A DNA stretch of 64,000 nt from an uncultured Afifella sp. (GTDB lineage Bacteria > Pseudomonadota > Alphaproteobacteria > Rhizobiales > Afifellaceae): NCBI GenBank assembly GCA_947259045.1, contig CAMYKZ010000017.1, forward strand, positions 26,595-90,594, in the 5' to 3' direction. Position numbers and translations under genes: made by a program. Positions 61,846 to 64,000 of the stretch are shown piece by piece (positions within the stretch are counted from its first letter, which is position 1; every line of letters starts with the position of its first letter). Below the pieces are notes generated by a model that ran no database searches, was not told the origin of the DNA, and saw nothing but the letters and a program-made list of their open reading frames with translations.

Positions 61846-62034
61846 ATGGCTGCCGGCAAGAATGGCAATATCGGCACCCGGAATCTCTTCGAGGCGACGT
61901 TGCTGGACGAGGAAGGCCATATGTCGTGGCTCGATATGCAGCTCAAGCTTCTGAAGCGCATGGGCGAGCCCGCCTGCACCGCGATGCACATCACCGGGTC
62001 TGATGCCAATCCAGGGATCAACATGACCAACTAA
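61846..62034 (+). pseudogene. Bacterioferritin C-terminal fragment
   Basis: A 62-codon frame starting at ATG 61846 contains GTRNLFEATLLDEEGHMSWLDMQ (here cut after DEEGH), which resembles the last ferroxidase helix of bacterioferritin with its E-x-x-H metal-ligand motif, followed by LKLLKRMGEP. The first three helices of the four-helix bundle are absent, so it cannot form a normal ferroxidase centre. It lies between phaC and fabI, 34 bp after phaC. It is either a decayed gene or a short derived protein. Confidence 0.6.
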
Positions 62035-62107
62035 GGGCAAAGCCCTGTAATCTGAATGCCCGACGGCAGGGGTCACCCGGTCGAGCCCCAACTGCAAGGA
62101 ACATGTT

Positions 62108-62872
62108 ATGAGTTTGCTTGAAGGCAAGCGCGGTCTCGTTGTCGGGATCGCGAATGAGCACTCGATAGCCGCAGGCTGCGGGCACGCTTTCACGCGAGAA
62201 GGCGCCGAACTTGCAGTGACGTATCTCAACGACAAGGCGCGCGCCTTTGTGGAACCGGTTGCAAAGGCACTGAACGCGCCATTGTTCATGCCGCTGGACG
62301 TCGAAGACGACGGCCAGCTGAACGCCGTGTTCGAAGCTGTCGAGGAGACATGGGGACGGCTCGATTTTGTTCTGCACTCGATTGCATATTGTCCGATCGA
62401 AGATTTGCACGGTCGGGTCGTCGACTGTTCGCGTCAGGGTTTTGGTCAGGCGATGGACATCTCGGTCCATTCTTTCATTCGGATGGCGCGCAAGGCGGAA
62501 CCCCTCATGACAGATGGCGGTTGCCTTCTCACCGTCAGCTATTACGGCGCAGAAAAGGTCGTCGACGACTATAACGTCATGGGACCTGTGAAGTCTGCGC
62601 TTGAAGGAACCGTAAGGTATCTCGCGGCGGAACTCGGCCCGAAGGACATTCGTGTCAACGCGCTCTCGCCCGGACCGCTCAGAACCAGAGCCGCATCGGG
62701 CATTGCGCATTTCGACGCCCTGATTGACGAGGCAAGCGGTCGTGCACCCAAGCGCCAACTCGTGACGATCGAGGACGTCGGCAACATGGCTGTGGGTCTC
62801 GTCAGCGACCTGGCAAAAAATGTGACCGGCAATATTGCCTATGTCGACGCCGGCTATCACGTCATGTCATGA
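62108..62872 (+). CDS. fabI: Enoyl-ACP reductase, FabI type (second copy likely)
   Basis: A 254-residue short-chain dehydrogenase with the FabI nucleotide motif GLVVGIANEHSIAAGCG and HSIAYCP. The catalytic pair is Tyr155 and Lys162 in YNVMGPVKSALE, with Tyr145 before it. It reduces enoyl-ACP with NAD(P)H. Its position between phaC and an enoyl-CoA hydratase/Pta gene suggests a role tied to that cluster rather than general fatty-acid synthesis, but this is inference. AAGGA precedes ATG 62108. Confidence 0.88.
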   Translation: MSLLEGKRGLVVGIANEHSIAAGCGHAFTREGAELAVTYLNDKARAFVEPVAKALNAPLFMPLDVEDDGQLNAVFEAVEETWGRLDFVLHSIAYCPIEDLHGRVVDCSRQGFGQAMDISVHSFIRMARKAEPLMTDGGCLLTVSYYGAEKVVDDYNVMGPVKSALEGTVRYLAAELGPKDIRVNALSPGPLRTRAASGIAHFDALIDEASGRAPKRQLVTIEDVGNMAVGLVSDLAKNVTGNIAYVDAGYHVMS

Positions 62873-62883
62873 CGGCTTCGCGG

Positions 62884-62907
62884 CCCCAGCCCCAGCCCCA
62901 GCCCCAG
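62884..62907. repeat. Hexanucleotide repeat (CCCCAG)4 in the 5' leader of the hydratase/Pta gene
   Basis: Four exact copies of CCCCAG occupy 62884-62907, between the fabI stop (62872) and the next start (ATG 62909 or 62921). The repeat fills the place where a ribosome-binding site would be, so copy-number change could alter translation. Confidence 0.85.
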
Positions 62908-62908
62908 C

Positions 62909-64000
62909 ATGGGAATCACAATGCGTTACATCGAAAACAAGATATTCGACGAGATCGAGGTCGGTGACACGGCCGAACTGACGCGCAAGCTGAAGTCGGA
63001 AGATATCGAACTGTTCGCCGTCATGTCGGGGGATGTCAACCCGGCTCACGTCGATGAAGAATATGCCAAGTCCGACATGTTCCATCAAGTCATCGCCCAC
63101 GGCATGTGGGGCGGCGCGCTGATCTCTGCAGTGCTTGGCACGGAATTGCCCGGCCCCGGCACAATTTATCTCAACCAGTCACTCAGTTTCCGCCGCCCTG
63201 TCGGCCTGGGAGACACGGTCACCGTGCGGGTGACGGTCAGGGAAAAGATAGCAGACAAAAAACGGCTTATGCTTGATTGCGAGTGCCTTAACCAGGACGG
63301 GGAAACCGTCATCAAGGGTGAAGCTGAAGTTATTGCGCCGACGGAAAAGGTTCGCAGACCTCGCGTCGTGCTTCCGGAAGTGCATCTTCATGAACGCGGA
63401 GCCCGATACCGCGAGCTGATTGACGCGACGCACGATCTTGACCCGGTCAGGACACTGGTCGTCCATCCGTGTGACGCCATCTCCCTCAGCGGTGCTCTGG
63501 AGGCCCGAAGCCAGGGCCTGATCGAACCGGTGCTCATCGGGCCCAGAGACAAGATCGCCCACGCTGCCGACGAAGCCGAGCGCAGCCTGGACGGCGTTGA
63601 GCTGATCGACGTTGCCCATAGTCATGCTGCTGCAGCACGCGCCGTGGCGCTTGTCCGCGAGGGCGCGGCCCAGGCCATCATGAAGGGTGCGCTGCATACT
63701 GACGAACTGATGGATGCGATCGTCGACCGGGAGCGGGGTCTCAGAACCGAGCGGCGCATGAGCCATATCTTCGGGCTCGATGTTCCCAGCTATCCCAAAC
63801 CGCTCTTCATCACCGATGCCGCGATCAACATCTATCCCGATCTCGATGACAAGCGGGACATCGTCCAGAATGCGATCGATCTGGCGCATGCACTGCGCAT
63901 TGCTGAACCCAAGGTGGCGATCCTGTCTGCCGTCGAGACGGTCTATCCGAAAATTGCCTCCACCGTCGATGCCGCAGCGCTCTGCAAGATGGCGGATCGG
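62909..64000 (+). CDS. Bifunctional enoyl-CoA hydratase/phosphate acetyltransferase (cut by window edge)
   Basis: The visible ~364 residues form two parts. The N-terminal ~150 are a MaoC-type hot-dog hydratase domain (VMSGDVNPAHVDEEYAKSDMF, HGMWGGALISAVLGTELPGPG and SLSFRRPVGLGDTVT). From about residue 170 comes a phosphate acetyl/butyryltransferase domain (VVHPCDAISLSGALEARSQG, MKGALHTDELM, RTERRMSHIFGLDVPSYPKP and LFITDAAINIYPDL). ATG 62909 gives MGITMRYIENKIFDE; ATG 62921 is an equally possible start. It likely links acyl-CoA hydration to acyl phosphate formation, with an acetate kinase gene expected downstream. The C-terminus is outside the window. Confidence 0.9.
   Translation, partial: MGITMRYIENKIFDEIEVGDTAELTRKLKSEDIELFAVMSGDVNPAHVDEEYAKSDMFHQVIAHGMWGGALISAVLGTELPGPGTIYLNQSLSFRRPVGLGDTVTVRVTVREKIADKKRLMLDCECLNQDGETVIKGEAEVIAPTEKVRRPRVVLPEVHLHERGARYRELIDATHDLDPVRTLVVHPCDAISLSGALEARSQGLIEPVLIGPRDKIAHAADEAERSLDGVELIDVAHSHAAAARAVALVREGAAQAIMKGALHTDELMDAIVDRERGLRTERRMSHIFGLDVPSYPKPLFITDAAINIYPDLDDKRDIVQNAIDLAHALRIAEPKVAILSAVETVYPKIASTVDAAALCKMADR

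Overview
The window looks like chromosome of an alphaproteobacterium, most likely of the Hyphomicrobiales (Rhizobiales). The evidence is the rpmH-rnpA-yidC-engB-argB order at the left end, a giant NdvB-type cyclic beta-1,2-glucan synthase, FCD-type GntR regulators, a DUF1127 protein and high GC content. The genus cannot be decided from the sequence alone.

Layout. 1-3565 (minus strand): the housekeeping block argB (cut by the window edge), engB, yidC, rnpA, rpmH. 3893-12150 (plus): a Tat-exported DUF547 protein, a TVP38-type membrane protein paired with a disulfide oxidoreductase, two tandem paralogous TPR-sulfotransferases and an orphan histidine kinase. 12237-12313: tRNA-Arg(ACG). The stretch just behind it (about 12314-16200) has visibly lower GC and looks acquired: a ParB-like mini protein, a DksA/TraR zinc-finger protein, small ORFs, an orphan LivG-type ATPase and a protein made of two copies of one unrecognised domain. 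16807-26939: a universal stress protein translationally coupled to the 2823-residue glucan synthase, then a broken groEL.

26950-56683 is the most interesting part: a purine/ureide catabolic island. It has a GntR-controlled Liv-type ABC importer (with livM frameshifted), hydantoin/allantoin-type racemases, malate synthase G, PuuD urate oxidase, 5-hydroxyisourate hydrolase, a fused allantoinase-OHCU decarboxylase, ureidoglycolate lyase, an NCS2 purine permease and ureidoglycine aminohydrolase. Inside it lie a complete homodimeric-type pyruvate dehydrogenase operon (aceE-aceF-lpd) and a complete beta-hydroxyaspartate cycle cluster (bhcR divergent from bhcABCD). Read together, urate is degraded to glyoxylate. 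The glyoxylate is then kept as carbon by two routes: malate synthase with acetyl-CoA from PDH, and the beta-hydroxyaspartate cycle to oxaloacetate. Allantoate amidohydrolase (or allantoicase), xanthine dehydrogenase and urease are not in the window.

57053-64000: an exported ankyrin-repeat protein, then a low-oxygen-type cluster: a beta-CASP metallo-beta-lactamase divergent from class I PHA synthase, a bacterioferritin C-terminal fragment, a FabI-type reductase and a bifunctional enoyl-CoA hydratase/phosphate acetyltransferase cut by the right edge. Two perfect FNR/FixK-type boxes sit in the divergent intergenic region.

I saw no complete insertion sequence, CRISPR array, rRNA or replication origin.
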